Below are positions 1 through 10,830 of a stretch of 64,000 nt of DNA, in pieces (position 1 is the first letter of the stretch; the number at the start of each line of letters is the position of its first letter). Both the position numbers and the translations under genes were made by a program. Under the pieces are notes generated by a model. It was not told where the DNA came from and did no database searches. It was given only the letters and a program-made list of their open reading frames with translations. This DNA is from Chaetorhynchus papuensis (taxonomy: Eukaryota > Chordata > Aves > Passeriformes > Rhipiduridae): NCBI GenBank assembly GCA_013396525.1, contig VWYX01001129.1, positions 1 to 64,000 on the forward strand. The letters are read 5' to 3'.

Positions 1-2025
1 TTTTCACTTCTTCCCTGATATAAAATAAAATGCGCAAAACTTAACCTTGACTTTGGTCATGACTGTGATTGTGCACTAAATGCACTGAGCTCTGCCTGGT
101 TTTTGTATGTCATGTTCTGTAAATGTACAAGCTGATGGATGTAATTTTCTCATATAAATGGGTTTATTTGTTACACATTCAAATCTCTGTTTGATCTTAA
201 GGAAATGGAAGTCCAGATTTAAGCCCTGTTATATTATTTTTCCAAGGATATCACATAAAACACATCAGAAATATTTTTAAGAAAGCATGTTTCCCACTGA
301 TCTGAGTTCCAGATTATTTTATTTCCTTACTACACCCCATCTTGGCTGACACAAATATTAAGGGCAGTAAGAAATATAGTAAATCAATTTAGCTCTAAAG
401 ATTTTCAATTTACAGAAGCAACAAGTTTTCCAATCAAGTAGGGTTATTTTTGGTCTGAAATAAGTATGACAGCCTTTCTTCCTGCCCCCTTTCCACTGTT
501 TTACTACTACACCTCCCAGAACAGATTAATAAATGCCTGACCTTATGCATTGGTGCCAGTGGAAAACTGCAGTAATCACTTTTTTCTCACAGTTCAAACA
601 AACATTTTGGTTTAGAGCTTATGAAGCAGAAACCCAGAAAACTATTAAATGCCTTTTTAAAACTGAACCATGGGTATAAGACAGTCAGTGAGTGTATAAA
701 AACAAATTATGAGGGCTTAACTCTAAGTGAAGTAGATGTGGGCTTTGTCATGGCTAAGCACTCCCTCAAATCTTGTCTTCTGTATGCTCTTCCTTACTCT
801 CAGGCTCTGCATCTGGTTAACATAAACTAATTTGCCCTGTTATTCAAAGTGCAAAAATTTCAGCTGCCCAAAGTCACTGACATGTAAATATTTTAGGAGA
901 CCTTCCCCAGTTGTTTTCTACTCCTCTGAGTTCAATGAAGAGTGCAATCCAACGAGCCCAGCAGATGTTTTGGGGGTTGCTTCACTGTGAACTTTCTGGT
1001 TTCTTCTTCCTTCATTTCCAAGAATCAAGACCCAATTTTAGCAAAGAGATCATGATCCAACCAGCAACAAGAAGACTGAAATAAGTCTTCATCTCCTCAA
1101 TCCTTAAAACATTCAGTATTGCAGATCTATAAGCAGCTGAGGTTTGGATGCTTGTCCAAGCATCTTTAGCCTGAAAAACTGAAGGATGGGAAATTCATAC
1201 AACTGGCTCTCCATAGATTTGTGGTATTTCCTGCACTTGTCTGGCACAGAAATATAAACTATCTCACATTATTTTGGTACTGCCAACATGGAATCCGGCA
1301 ATAAAGAAATATGTAAGAAAAAACAATCTTTTCCAATAACTACAAGGGAAACTTTCTTTGAGTTATGATTTTGTTTGACTTATGATTTTGTTTATTTTTC
1401 TTTATATTTTACTCTTTGCTCTCCAGGGGTATTTGTGTGACCTTACGTTGCCACCAAATATTAGCAGCACAGTCGGAATAATGCAAAAACCAGACATATA
1501 TCCTGGAGTCCCTTGTCTTCCTTCTATTTGGTCAGGTAGATATGGGGGTATTTTGAAAAGAAAGGAAAAAGCAGAAAGACAGGAATATCAAGAGAAAGTC
1601 AGGGGCACACTACAAAGTGCCTGCCTCTTCTCTTTGGCCTTTTAACTCCGCAGTTGGTTTAATTTTTGAATTATTGCTTCTATCTCCATTACGTGATTTC
1701 TGGATGAACCATGTCTCAGAATCCAGTACATAATGCTCATAATGCCAGCAGTTGTGCATAGAGGATGTGAAGATGGCTTCATTTTCAGGTGTCTGACCTG
1801 AAACAGTGTTAAAATAAGCTGAAGCAGCCCTCTTGCTCCCCGTCATGCAGTATATATTGTTAAAGGCTACCCTTTTATTGTAGAACAACCCAGCATTAAG
1901 AAATCCAGGGTGCTGCAAATGACCAGGAAATGCCTGTCTAACTTCCACAGCTAATGCAGCCTTACTTATTATTTGAGCAAGCAAATGGTCATGCAGTGAA
2001 TTACCCAAATTTTCCATCTTTGCAG
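1..2025. other. Upstream, non-coding sequence before FHL5
   Basis: I recognise no coding exon here. From conserved gene order the left edge could carry the 3' end of UFL1, and an AATAAA lies at 24-29. Untranslated first exons and the promoter of FHL5 should lie here or further left, but no TATA box, CpG island or conserved exon could be assigned. The open frames in this stretch look random. Confidence 0.5.
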
Positions 2026-2207
2026 ATCCCGTGGAGGGCCCCAGCAGGATGACCAGCAGTCACACAGACTGTCACTTCTGCCTGCAGCCTCTCCGTGGCA
2101 GGAAATACGCGCTAAGAGAAGAAAACGCTTACTGCGTTCCGTGCTATGACAGCCTGTACGCCAACCCCTGCGAAGAGTGCAAGCAACCCATTGAGTGCAA
2201 CTCCAAG
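2026..2207 (+). CDS. FHL5: FHL5 first coding exon (half LIM and first finger of LIM1)
   Basis: The acceptor (ttccatctttgcag) ends at 2025. The first 23 nt of the exon are 5' UTR, and translation starts at ATG 2049. The exon encodes residues 1-53: the isolated second-finger half LIM (C8-x2-C11, C29-x2-C32) and the first two ligands of LIM1 (C41, C44). The donor AAG|GTAAAG follows 2207, and the intron is phase 0. The reading frame stays open upstream to a GTG at 2031, but that codon precedes the family start and should not be used. Confidence 0.93.
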
Positions 2208-5200
2208 GTAAAGATACAGCTTGCGCCTTTTGTTCTTCGTTAAATTATACACAAATCCAATTTCTTTAATGGCAGGTTTCATATCCACCCCCTGCATATC
2301 CCTGTGTTGCTGAAGAGACCTAAGCACGGCTGTTGTACATCCACACATACAGCAGAGTGAAACAGTGCTGTCTTCCCAGAATAGGAAAGCTCTGGGACCA
2401 AAGATGAGGAAACCTGCACATGCATATACCCCAAACACACAGGGAGGCTGTGGTGGATGTGTGGACATCAGCTGGGCTCCATCCTTCACCTCCAGTCACT
2501 CACTGGTTGCAGAGGCTGCACAGTGGCTGGTGTAATTCAGTGTATCAAGTTGAATGACACCTTGGAATTTCTGAGAGGTGTTCATTGAAAAAATATTTTG
2601 AGCATTGAATAAATTACTTCTACTGTAGGTGTTGACATGCAGATGTCAAGCTGAGAAGACATGTTCATAATTTGCATATTCTCTCTCTCTCTTTTGGAAA
2701 TGAAATATTTTTTAATTTCTACTTAATGCCATGTTTACCTTGCTCATCTCACAGATGGCATATTAGTGGCAGTGTTTCTGACCTTGTCTTTCCTTTCACC
2801 TCTCCATTTTTTACAAGATTAATTAATAATTCAAGTTCCTCTGTGGTCTTCGACAGGGTTGCTAATACCCCATACTTCAATTTAGAGCACATGCACTTGA
2901 TTTTGAATTTTAAGTTCAATTGAAACCCATCAAAAAAGCATTTGTTTTGCCAAGTTCATTGTGTAGTGCTCACCTTCTCCCCATGCTCTCTTTGACTATG
3001 TTCCTTAGAAATAAAAGGACAGAAAGTTATTAAAATAAACCTCTTAGAAGGCTTCCCCAGCCCAAGCACTTCAAAGCATATTGTCTGAGTACAGGAATCA
3101 TCCAAGGAAAATGCTGATTTGGATGAAGACACTCCTCCAACTCTCATTAGCATTCTACCCACAGCAACACTGAACATGTACCACCAGTCAGGTTCACCAG
3201 GAGAACAGATGCTTTGAGTTGACTTCATTTCACTTTTAAAATCAAAAATTAAATAACTGACAGGATTGCCATTGTTGAAAATCATAAACAAAATGCCATG
3301 TCTTTGGACTGAGTGGAAGGAAAAAATGGGAGAAAAAAGCAGAGGTGATAAGAAAGGAGTGGACCCAGCTAGACACATCTAGAAAAGTGGCACACAGAGA
3401 TCTACAGCTGATTGTCTCACCTCTGCCAAGGGGCTAGAGCTTGGTTTTCTTCCTCTCCTCCTCACTCAGTCTTTGCCTCAGGCTGCTGTGGGCTGACAGC
3501 CTAGTTCCTGCAAGGTTCAGAGTGCTAACTAATGGAAATTAAAGTGGTAAGTGCTCAGCAGCTCTCAAAACGAAGCATAGTATTTCTTTCTTTTTTAGCA
3601 CTTTTAAAGGCGGGAACTTGATAAAGGAAAACAATGCGATTGGATTTTTGCCCTTTTGTGCTTCTTATAAAAGAAACCTGGAAGGCTCTGGTTCATTTTG
3701 TAAGGTGGGACAGTTTTTTCGAGATGCATTTTTCCCTTGCTTTTTTAACTGTGGAAAAATTAAATCTGCTCTTTCGTCTTTTTTGAATTCTTAGCCAGGA
3801 TCTCATACATATACTGTTAGTTCTTTCATCCCCTAAGCTTGCTGAGTCTTCAACAAACATTATTTCTGCCAAGTATTCAGGGGGATTTATATCAGATGTA
3901 AACAAAAGCAATTTTTTTTTAATCTTCCTAATACTCATTTTGTTCTCAATGAGATTTGAATTGCTTGTTTTCTGCAATAACTTAGCATTATGTCATGCCA
4001 GCTGGAAGAATAAGTAGTAACATTGAAAATACATTTCAAATTCTATAGAGTATGGGCTTCCTCTCCAGTGGTCTGTGCACATTAAAAATGTTGATCACCT
4101 GTTTCCCCTTGAAAGACAACTGCAATATATGACATGATTCTTCCAAAACATAGCTCTGTGTTACATAAGGAAGGACCACTGTACCTGCCAAAGCACCTCC
4201 TAAAGGCCTCTGCAAGAGATCTGCACAACAGTGTGACATTGGGAACCTTTCCTGAGCACACCTCTGGTTGGACCCACCACTGCAATGCTCTCCATTTCTC
4301 GTTTTAATTCTGGAAGGACCTGAAGGATTAAAACACCACAAAGAAATGTTTTCATTAACATGAACTTACTTTCTCCAAGGATCTAGCCTACAAGGGCCGC
4401 CACTGGCATGAGAGGTGCTTCAGGTGCGCCAAGTGCAGTCGCTCACTCGTGGAGAAACCATTTGCTGCCAAGGACGAGGTCTTGCTGTGTACCGAATGCT
4501 ACTCTGATGAGTATTCATCCAAGTGTTTTCACTGCCAGAAGACCATTATGCCAGGTAAGACAACAGGGACCCTTTGGTGAGAAATGGAACCGCATTTTTA
4601 ATTATGACCACCTCCTGGAACAACCAAGCTACGAGGTCCTTGACTTTCAGAACATCTTTGAGGTGACTACTCTTCCTTTGTGTGTAGCACTCTCCCAGCA
4701 GTGAGGAGAGGGTAGGCACACTTCTGATCTATCACTGACAGGTCTTATGAATCCTTATAAAAATATTAAGAGTTCAATGCAGGGTAAAATGTGTTCATGT
4801 GATGTCCTTGATCTGTTGCAGTTCTTAGGAAGCGTATCCCGCTGTGAACATAGGTAGACAGACTGAGCTGTTGTGAGCCGGATTAGACAAGTCATCTGCA
4901 TGATTTCCACACTGACCAGACCCTGTGCTTGTGTTCTTTATAGTATTGCTTTCACTCAGAAAATTTTTTTAATTTTCAAAACATACGATTTGCCTTCAAA
5001 TCATTAGCAGCATTTTTACTAAAATGAATATAAGTCCATTTTACAGTATTTTCCATGTTTACAATAGGCTTACTTCCTGCCATTAGCAACCTTTATAGTT
5101 CTGCACGTTCCACCAAACTGCTTCTCAGCTGTTCAGGACACCCCCTAGATTTTTCGTTGCCACCACATCAGTAAAGCCACACAGCAGAATGATTACCAAA

Positions 5201-8200
5201 AGCTGCCTCTTCATTGGCATCTGAGAGAAGCCACATCACCATTTGTGGCAAAAGGAAGCTGCTTGCTTAGAAAAGTGGGTCCCTAACTTTTGGAATAGGG
5301 AATATCAGTAAATTCATCAGTAACGTTGGAATTTATTTTTCAGTATATCTTAATGCCAAACAGTGAGGTCCAGGTTTTGCAAAATTATTGTCTTACTATT
5401 GATACTAGATTACTCATGTCACATTCAATCTGTAACACTGATTTGTATTTTTACAGTTTGTTTTCTTTTCATTACAAGTAAAATCTGCATTAGTGGAAAC
5501 AAATGTTGTAAAAATACAGTTGTGTTCATTTTAAGGATTACAAACTGCTTAAACTGTATACAGTTTACAAAAATGTTGTCAAATAGGCACACCTTACTAG
5601 ATGTGATCAAAAAAGTACCAGAATACACTCAGGTTTGCCTTATTACCTTCTGGTGTATATCCACGTTGCAGGTTTTGTGACAGAGTCTAAATCCTGGCAG
5701 CAAGTGCCTGAAGGTGTGAGAAACAGTGCAACAGTGGCATGGGAATGCCAGCCAGTCTCTATATAATTAACTTCCTTCTCATAACTTGCAAGCTCTTTGT
5801 TGACGAGATACAGTTGTAAAAGACAGTGAAGTTAGTCTTCTGATCACCAGGAAGAAGCTGCAAATTTTTGTGTTTAAATGCAACCAGTAGTTCCTCCACT
5901 GGCCCCACAGTTCAGGAAACAGGTACAGTGGGATTAATCAGTTATAGCAGCAATCCTCTTCTTCACGTGGAAAGGATGGTAAAGCACCTTGCACCTCTCT
6001 GTGCAGTCTGATGCTACCTGCAGGTAGGAAGTTATGATGGAGAGCCATTGGAAAAATTGTTCTCAGACATATGCACATATCTTAGACTTATGCTTCTACA
6101 TCGAAATTGGACACCTGTACACAGAGAAAAGAGATCTGAAACTCCTCTGACAAACATTTAACTGAGCAACTTTCTGACCTTCTGCTGTATCAAAAGCATC
6201 TAGTTAAACATGATAAAAAGAATTGTTGATCTAGGTTAGAAATTATGAGCTATAAGAAAAGGCAGTGTAATGTGCTGTATCACATAAAAAACATTTGCTT
6301 TTAGAAGGTTGCCAATTTAAGCTGATAAAGATAAATAATGCGTTTATAAGTGAAGGAGCCTTAGTTTAAGGAAGACAGAAGACAGAACAATAATAAATGT
6401 ACTAAACCTCCAACAAATTAATCTCTAATTTATAAAAGTGCTGTGTACCTGAATATTATCACTGAATTGGCTGGCTAGAGAGAAACCGAGCAACTGAAGC
6501 ATAATCACAAAGGAGAAACCCCAAAAGATTAATATAAAAACAGACTCTAAAAATCACAGCTTAGGCAACTCAGCACATGTTTTGCCAGATGATTATATGG
6601 CACTGAATGTGTTCTTGAAATTTCAAGTGCATCCTTAGAAGCTCTATTAAATTGAAGATAAGTGTTTTCTTGGGCAATCCGATACTGAGATAGAAGGTTC
6701 AAAACAAGAGCATTCCCAGCATTTAAAGCTTATATTACAAGGCCAGATCTGAGGGGATTGTTCACTTTGGTTTTTTTCAGGTTCACGTAAAATGGAATTT
6801 AAGGGAAGCTCCTGGCATGAATCCTGTTTTGTTTGCCAGTATTGTCGGCAACCATTGGGAACAAAACCATTAATCACCAAAGACAATGAGAATTACTGTG
6901 TGCCCTGTTTTGAGAAGCAATTTGCTCACCATTGCTATGCTTGCAAAAAGGTAATTAAACATACAATGCAAAAATTGCCCTAATGAGACAATATTGCTCA
7001 TGGGGGAAAGGCCTGGATCATGTGAAATGTCTGGCAGATTAAGAGTAAGAGCAGAGTCTTCCTTTTGACTTTGGACACTGAAAGCAAACTGCAACAGTGT
7101 CTGCTGTCCACTCTAGTTAATATTAATCCAAGACTGATTTTATCTGAAATACATTTATTTTCCTAAACAAATGCTTTGGGCTTCTTTCGTTATCGATTGT
7201 GATTTTTAGCAAAGGTTAAATGGAAAGTTATGTAAAACCCTTCTTTCCTGAAAATCTCTGATTTTGCCTTGGTAAACATGCTCTCTTTCCATCATTTTTC
7301 AGATATATTCATATGCATAATTAGCCACCTAAACTGAGCAAATAATCCACAATCTTGACTAATTTTCCTTGAAATGTATCAGGTAATTAGTAGATTAAGT
7401 AACATTCAATTGTGACAACACTAGTCAAGAGTCACACTGCTTTTATACATGCTTGTGGGTACCAGAAAGCTTGGTTTGATTTCTTTTTCCCCCCAGGTAC
7501 AGATAAATCAGTTCTTCCCTCCCTCAATTTCTCATGTTCTGAAATTGCCTCTGGTTGATGAAAATGCTCAAAGCATCATGCTATTCTAGTGTGATACTGT
7601 ACTCTAGCGAAATGTTTTAAGCTGCTTTTTATGGCAGAATTTTACTTATTGTTTAGTACCTGCATCACTCTGAAAGGATTTTTTTTCACTTCATCAAATA
7701 ACTTATAATTTCCTGTAGTTATTTACCTGTCAACCTCTACCTCTAACGAAAAATTTTAATTTAAGGAAAATATGCTGCCTATTTTGTTCTTCAGTAGTTA
7801 AACTTCAGAAAATACTTTTATATATTCCCATGTCTCTACATCTAGCCTTTTATTTGTATTAAATGAGCTCATGGCAATTATAGTAATTATGCTTGATGTT
7901 TGTTAGAGGCATTGATGTTAGCAGCACCTACATGAAATAATCAGGATTTGATTCTTAAAAATTCTAGGAATGCGGAGTCCCTCTATATTATAGCTAAAAC
8001 CCTTTTACTTCTGAAACTTGCATCAATTCCCATACATTAGAATTGAGCCCAAAGTGATTAAATTGCCAAACTGAATCTTGAGTTTTGTGCCAGTGATTTT
8101 TAGATTTTAATGGAAAAGCAAACATAACTACAAAGTAGCCCAAAACTGGAAAGTTACAGGGATCAGGAACTATTTAAATCTCTTTATTGCTTGACATGAC

Positions 8201-10607
8201 CCAGTATCATTCTTTATTTTCCTGAAACTTTATTCCCTGGGGAAATTTGATGATACCACTATTTTTACTTAAGTTTGTCCAACTTTTTCTCCTCCTGTTC
8301 CGACAGCATTCATTCATTCATTCATTCATTCATTCATTCATTCATTCATTCATTCATTCCCTGTCATGCATGTGACTTGATAGTAGAAACACTATCTTAC
8401 AGCTCATCTTTATAGAAATTTCTCTGTACAGTCTCTCACAACCTCTGTGAAACCAGCTCTCTACCACACATATGGGAGCCATAGAACAACTGGAAATTTC
8501 CCTCTTCAGAAATAACCAGTGCAGAGCTGTGAGTGTATTGCTGGCAAAGAGAAGCTGATGACACTGATAAACATGTTTTTTTTCTTCTTCTGACCATGTA
8601 GATCTCCTTTCTGTTTTACTTCGGTTTCTTTACTGCCTTTCTTCCTATTTAAAATACTGTTGCTGTTGAGAGACAGCAAAATACTGGTTGGAGATTAACT
8701 ATTATCTCAACATCAGTTATCTCACCCGCTGCTTATCACTGAGAATTTTTCTTCTGAGAGCATGCCTGATTCTAAATATTTATCTACAGTATAATAGAAA
8801 AATTTCATTAAAAGATAACATGTTTATTACAAATTATGAGGTTTTACTGTGATAGAAAATTGAGAATAACAAACCGGCAGCATGTTGAGCTCAAGTCCAG
8901 GTAGTTAAATGGATAATCCAGACGAAAAAAAAGTTGGTGTGACCACACTCTCTTCTCTTGTGCCTATGGGAAGAGAGAAAGCAAGTGGAAGTATTTATGA
9001 AGGATTGGATGATCCTTCAAGATTCACACCTTTGTTCCTTTGTTCTGTCCTTGTTTGTCAACACATTAGGTTATAACTTCTGGAGGAGTGACCTACCATG
9101 ACCAGCCTTGGCATAAAGAGTGCTTTGTGTGTGCTGGGTGTACAGCCCAGCTGTCTGGACAAAGATTCATTTCCAAAGATGAGTACCCATACTGTGTAGA
9201 CTGTTTCAGCAGATTTTATGCTAAGAAATGTGCTACTTGCAAGAAACCTATTACAGGTGAGCCTCGTCTTCTACAGGGGGCCAGACAGCAATGAATCATC
9301 ATTCTCCTCTCAAAGAAGACTTTCACTTTAGAAAAAACCATTTCAAATACTCCCATCATAAAGAAAGACTTAAGGAGTTAACTACCAAAGAGATTTTCTC
9401 TGTGTCACACGTCCTGCATCTTGCTAGAACATACTGATCACACATGTTCCTAACTGATGAGGAGTTGTTTTATGTGCCCAAAGGAGTTCCTCCATTGTTT
9501 GATTTAGAACTTTCTGCAGTAAAATTCCTCCTTAAGAATATAAAAAAGGGTATTTTTTTGCTCTTCCCATGTCAGTAAACATAAGTCCCTCTGTGATTTC
9601 TTCAGTTTTGTTTTTAAATGCAAATGTGATCAAACTGAACACAGATTAACTGCCTGCTGGTAAGGCACACCTGTCAAATTAGAAAGCTTGCCAAATGCAA
9701 CATAGCTCTATTGAATGCATCCTTGTATACTTATATGTGACTTCTAATTAGACATGTATGCCACTGGTCTATGATAGCTGAAGTTTTCTGAGAGCATTTA
9801 CTAGTGTTCTGAATTTTAATCCTGTTATGTGTGAAGTCAACTGTTGAAAAGTACTGCCTGATTCTTACAGGTGCATGCTGCATATGTCAGTGGACAAAGA
9901 AATTGATGAATACCCAATCACATGTGCATGATTAAAAAAAAAAACCAACAAACTACAAAACAACAACAAAAAAAACCAACACCAAAACTATCCAAATCTC
10001 CCAAACCTCAAGATTTTATTTCAGATTCTGGAATCCCATGATCTAGTAATTTCCAAAAGAATCAATTTGAAGAAACTTAGGTGGAAATTGTTAAATTTCA
10101 TTCAGTGTTGTATAGAAACTATATGTTTCAACATATTGCAAATAAATTTCATGACAGTTTGTTGGGAAGATCAGCAAACCTGAATGGACATTCTGATAAA
10201 CCCACTGTGTTCAGATCTCAATGGGATATGTGAGCAAGCGACTTTGCTTGAAATATTTCTCACTTCATTAGTTTTGAAGTTATTTTTCAATTCATCCAAC
10301 AAGGAATATTTCAGAATATGGATTTTTGTTCAATTGTCTGTTTGCTGTATGAGTGACAACCTGATCACACACCAAAAAGTCATCTGTTGCATTACTGAAC
10401 AATGTCCAGAAATACTGGATTCAGATCTTCTTTTTTTTGTCACACTCTCTTTCAGCTCTCGGAGGTGCCAAATACATCTCATTTGAGGAGCGTCAGTGGC
10501 ATGGGGAATGTTTTAACTGTGCAAGATGCTCTGTCTCCCTGGTGGGCCAGGAATTCCTCACTCAGCAGGATGACATCCTTTGCCACAAATGTGGCTCTGC
10601 TTCATAG
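2049..10607 (+). CDS. FHL5: FHL5 (four and a half LIM domains 5), complete five-exon coding region
   Basis: Coding parts are 2049-2207, 4380-4554, 6781-6950, 9070-9256 and 10456-10607. They total 843 nt, or 280 residues plus stop, and join in frame with GT-AG introns of 2172, 2226, 2119 and 1199 nt. The product has an N-terminal half LIM (C8, C11, C29, C32) and four full LIM domains at about 41-93, 102-154, 163-213 and 222-276, with every zinc ligand present. FHL proteins are usually 279-284 residues. FHL5 is chosen over FHL1/2/3 from the SRKMEFKG stretch, the AHxCxxCKKVITSGG stretch, the CGS C-terminus, and GPR63 as downstream neighbour. In the family, FHL5 is a LIM-only coactivator of CREM/CREB, best known in testis; that role is not visible in the sequence. 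The ATG at 2049 has A at -3 and gives the usual N-terminus. The tail after the last zinc ligand is only GSAS, shorter than in human. Upstream untranslated exons were not identified. Confidence 0.95.
2208..4379 (+). other. FHL5: FHL5 intron 1
   Basis: This is a phase-0 intron of 2172 nt with a GTAAAG donor and a ttactttctccaag acceptor. I found no repeat of a recognised family and no credible second gene. The open frames on the reverse strand here are short and lack domain signatures. Confidence 0.85.
4380..4554 (+). CDS. FHL5: FHL5 second coding exon (rest of LIM1, start of LIM2)
   Basis: This exon of 175 nt encodes residues 54-111 plus the first base of codon 112. It carries H63, C66, C69, C72, C90 and C93, which complete LIM1, and C102 and C105, which open LIM2. 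It contains the RHWHERCF and EKPFAAKDE stretches typical of FHL proteins. The donor is CAG|GTAAGA and the intron is phase 1. Confidence 0.95.
4555..6780 (+). other. FHL5: FHL5 intron 2
   Basis: This is a phase-1 intron of 2226 nt with a GTAAGA donor and a strong pyrimidine-rich acceptor (ggtttttttcag). No gene or classifiable mobile element was recognised in it. Confidence 0.85.
6781..6950 (+). CDS. FHL5: FHL5 third coding exon (rest of LIM2, start of LIM3)
   Basis: This exon of 170 nt completes codon 112 (Gly) and encodes residues 113-168. It contains H124, C127, C130, C133, C151 and C154 of LIM2, then C163 and C166 of LIM3. The SRKMEFKG start and the CVPCFEKQFAH stretch are among the best FHL5-type markers in the gene. 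The donor is AAG|GTAATT and the intron is phase 0. Confidence 0.95.
6951..9069 (+). other. FHL5: FHL5 intron 3
   Basis: This is a phase-0 intron of 2119 nt ending in ttgtcaacacattag. It is AT-rich and contains a tetranucleotide microsatellite at 8307-8359, listed separately. No other feature was recognised. Confidence 0.85.
8307..8359. repeat. (CATT)n microsatellite in FHL5 intron 3
   Basis: This is an uninterrupted CATT tetranucleotide tract of about 13 units (53 bp). It is read directly from the sequence and is likely to be length-polymorphic. Confidence 0.97.
9070..9256 (+). CDS. FHL5: FHL5 fourth coding exon (rest of LIM3, start of LIM4)
   Basis: This exon of 187 nt encodes residues 169-230 plus the first base of codon 231. 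It carries H183, C186, C189, C192, C210 and C213 of LIM3, then C222 and C225 of LIM4. It begins with VITSGGVT directly after the KK ending the previous exon. The donor is ACAG|GTGAGC and the intron is phase 1. The long frame begins at a GTG (9088) only because the exon's true start is a splice site. Confidence 0.95.
9257..10455 (+). other. FHL5: FHL5 intron 4
   Basis: This is a phase-1 intron of 1199 nt with a GTGAGC donor and a cactctctttcag acceptor. It contains an A-rich, CAA-like low-complexity patch at about 9933-9985. No other feature was recognised. Confidence 0.85.
10456..10607 (+). CDS. FHL5: FHL5 last coding exon (rest of LIM4, stop)
   Basis: This exon completes codon 231 and encodes residues 232-280, with a TAG stop at 10605-10607. 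It contains H246, C249, C252, C255, C273 and C276, which complete LIM4. The KYISFEERQWH stretch is shared with FHL2-type proteins, and the CHKCGS ending resembles the human FHL5 ending. Only four residues follow the last zinc ligand. Confidence 0.94.
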
Positions 10608-10830
10608 TTCCGAGGAAGGCTGTGCAGCTGCATTATTCTCACTCTGTAACAATGTAGTTCACTGCTCTGCTGTAAGAAAACCATATAAAAGATATTACAG
10701 TTATATAGTCGTTCAAGTAACTTTCCATCAGCAGTTTAGCTCTGTCATAGTTCTCATTGGCTTATAAGCAAAAATTAAACAACCACCCCATACTGGTTAA
10801 TAAAATGATGCTGAAAAGTTTGTATATATT
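10608..10830 (+). other. FHL5: FHL5 3' UTR (inferred)
   Basis: This is the short inferred 3' UTR after the TAG at 10605. It ends just past an AATAAA at 10799-10804, with a T/G-rich stretch (gtttgtatatatttt) following. More distal AATAAA hexamers, for example at 11307, could give longer forms. Confidence 0.55.
10799..10804 (+). terminator. FHL5 polyadenylation signal (AATAAA)
   Basis: This is the first canonical AATAAA after the FHL5 stop, 192 nt downstream. It is followed within about 15-40 nt by T- and GT-rich sequence, as expected for a cleavage site. It is predicted from sequence only. Confidence 0.6.

Noticed and set aside
2031..2048. GTG start for FHL5 ahead of the ATG at 2049
   Set aside because: It lies 5 nt inside the exon, precedes the family N-terminus and is not a plausible vertebrate start when a good ATG follows.
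8307..8359. Regular direct repeats that might suggest an array such as CRISPR
   Set aside because: They are a plain tetranucleotide microsatellite without spacers, in a vertebrate intron.
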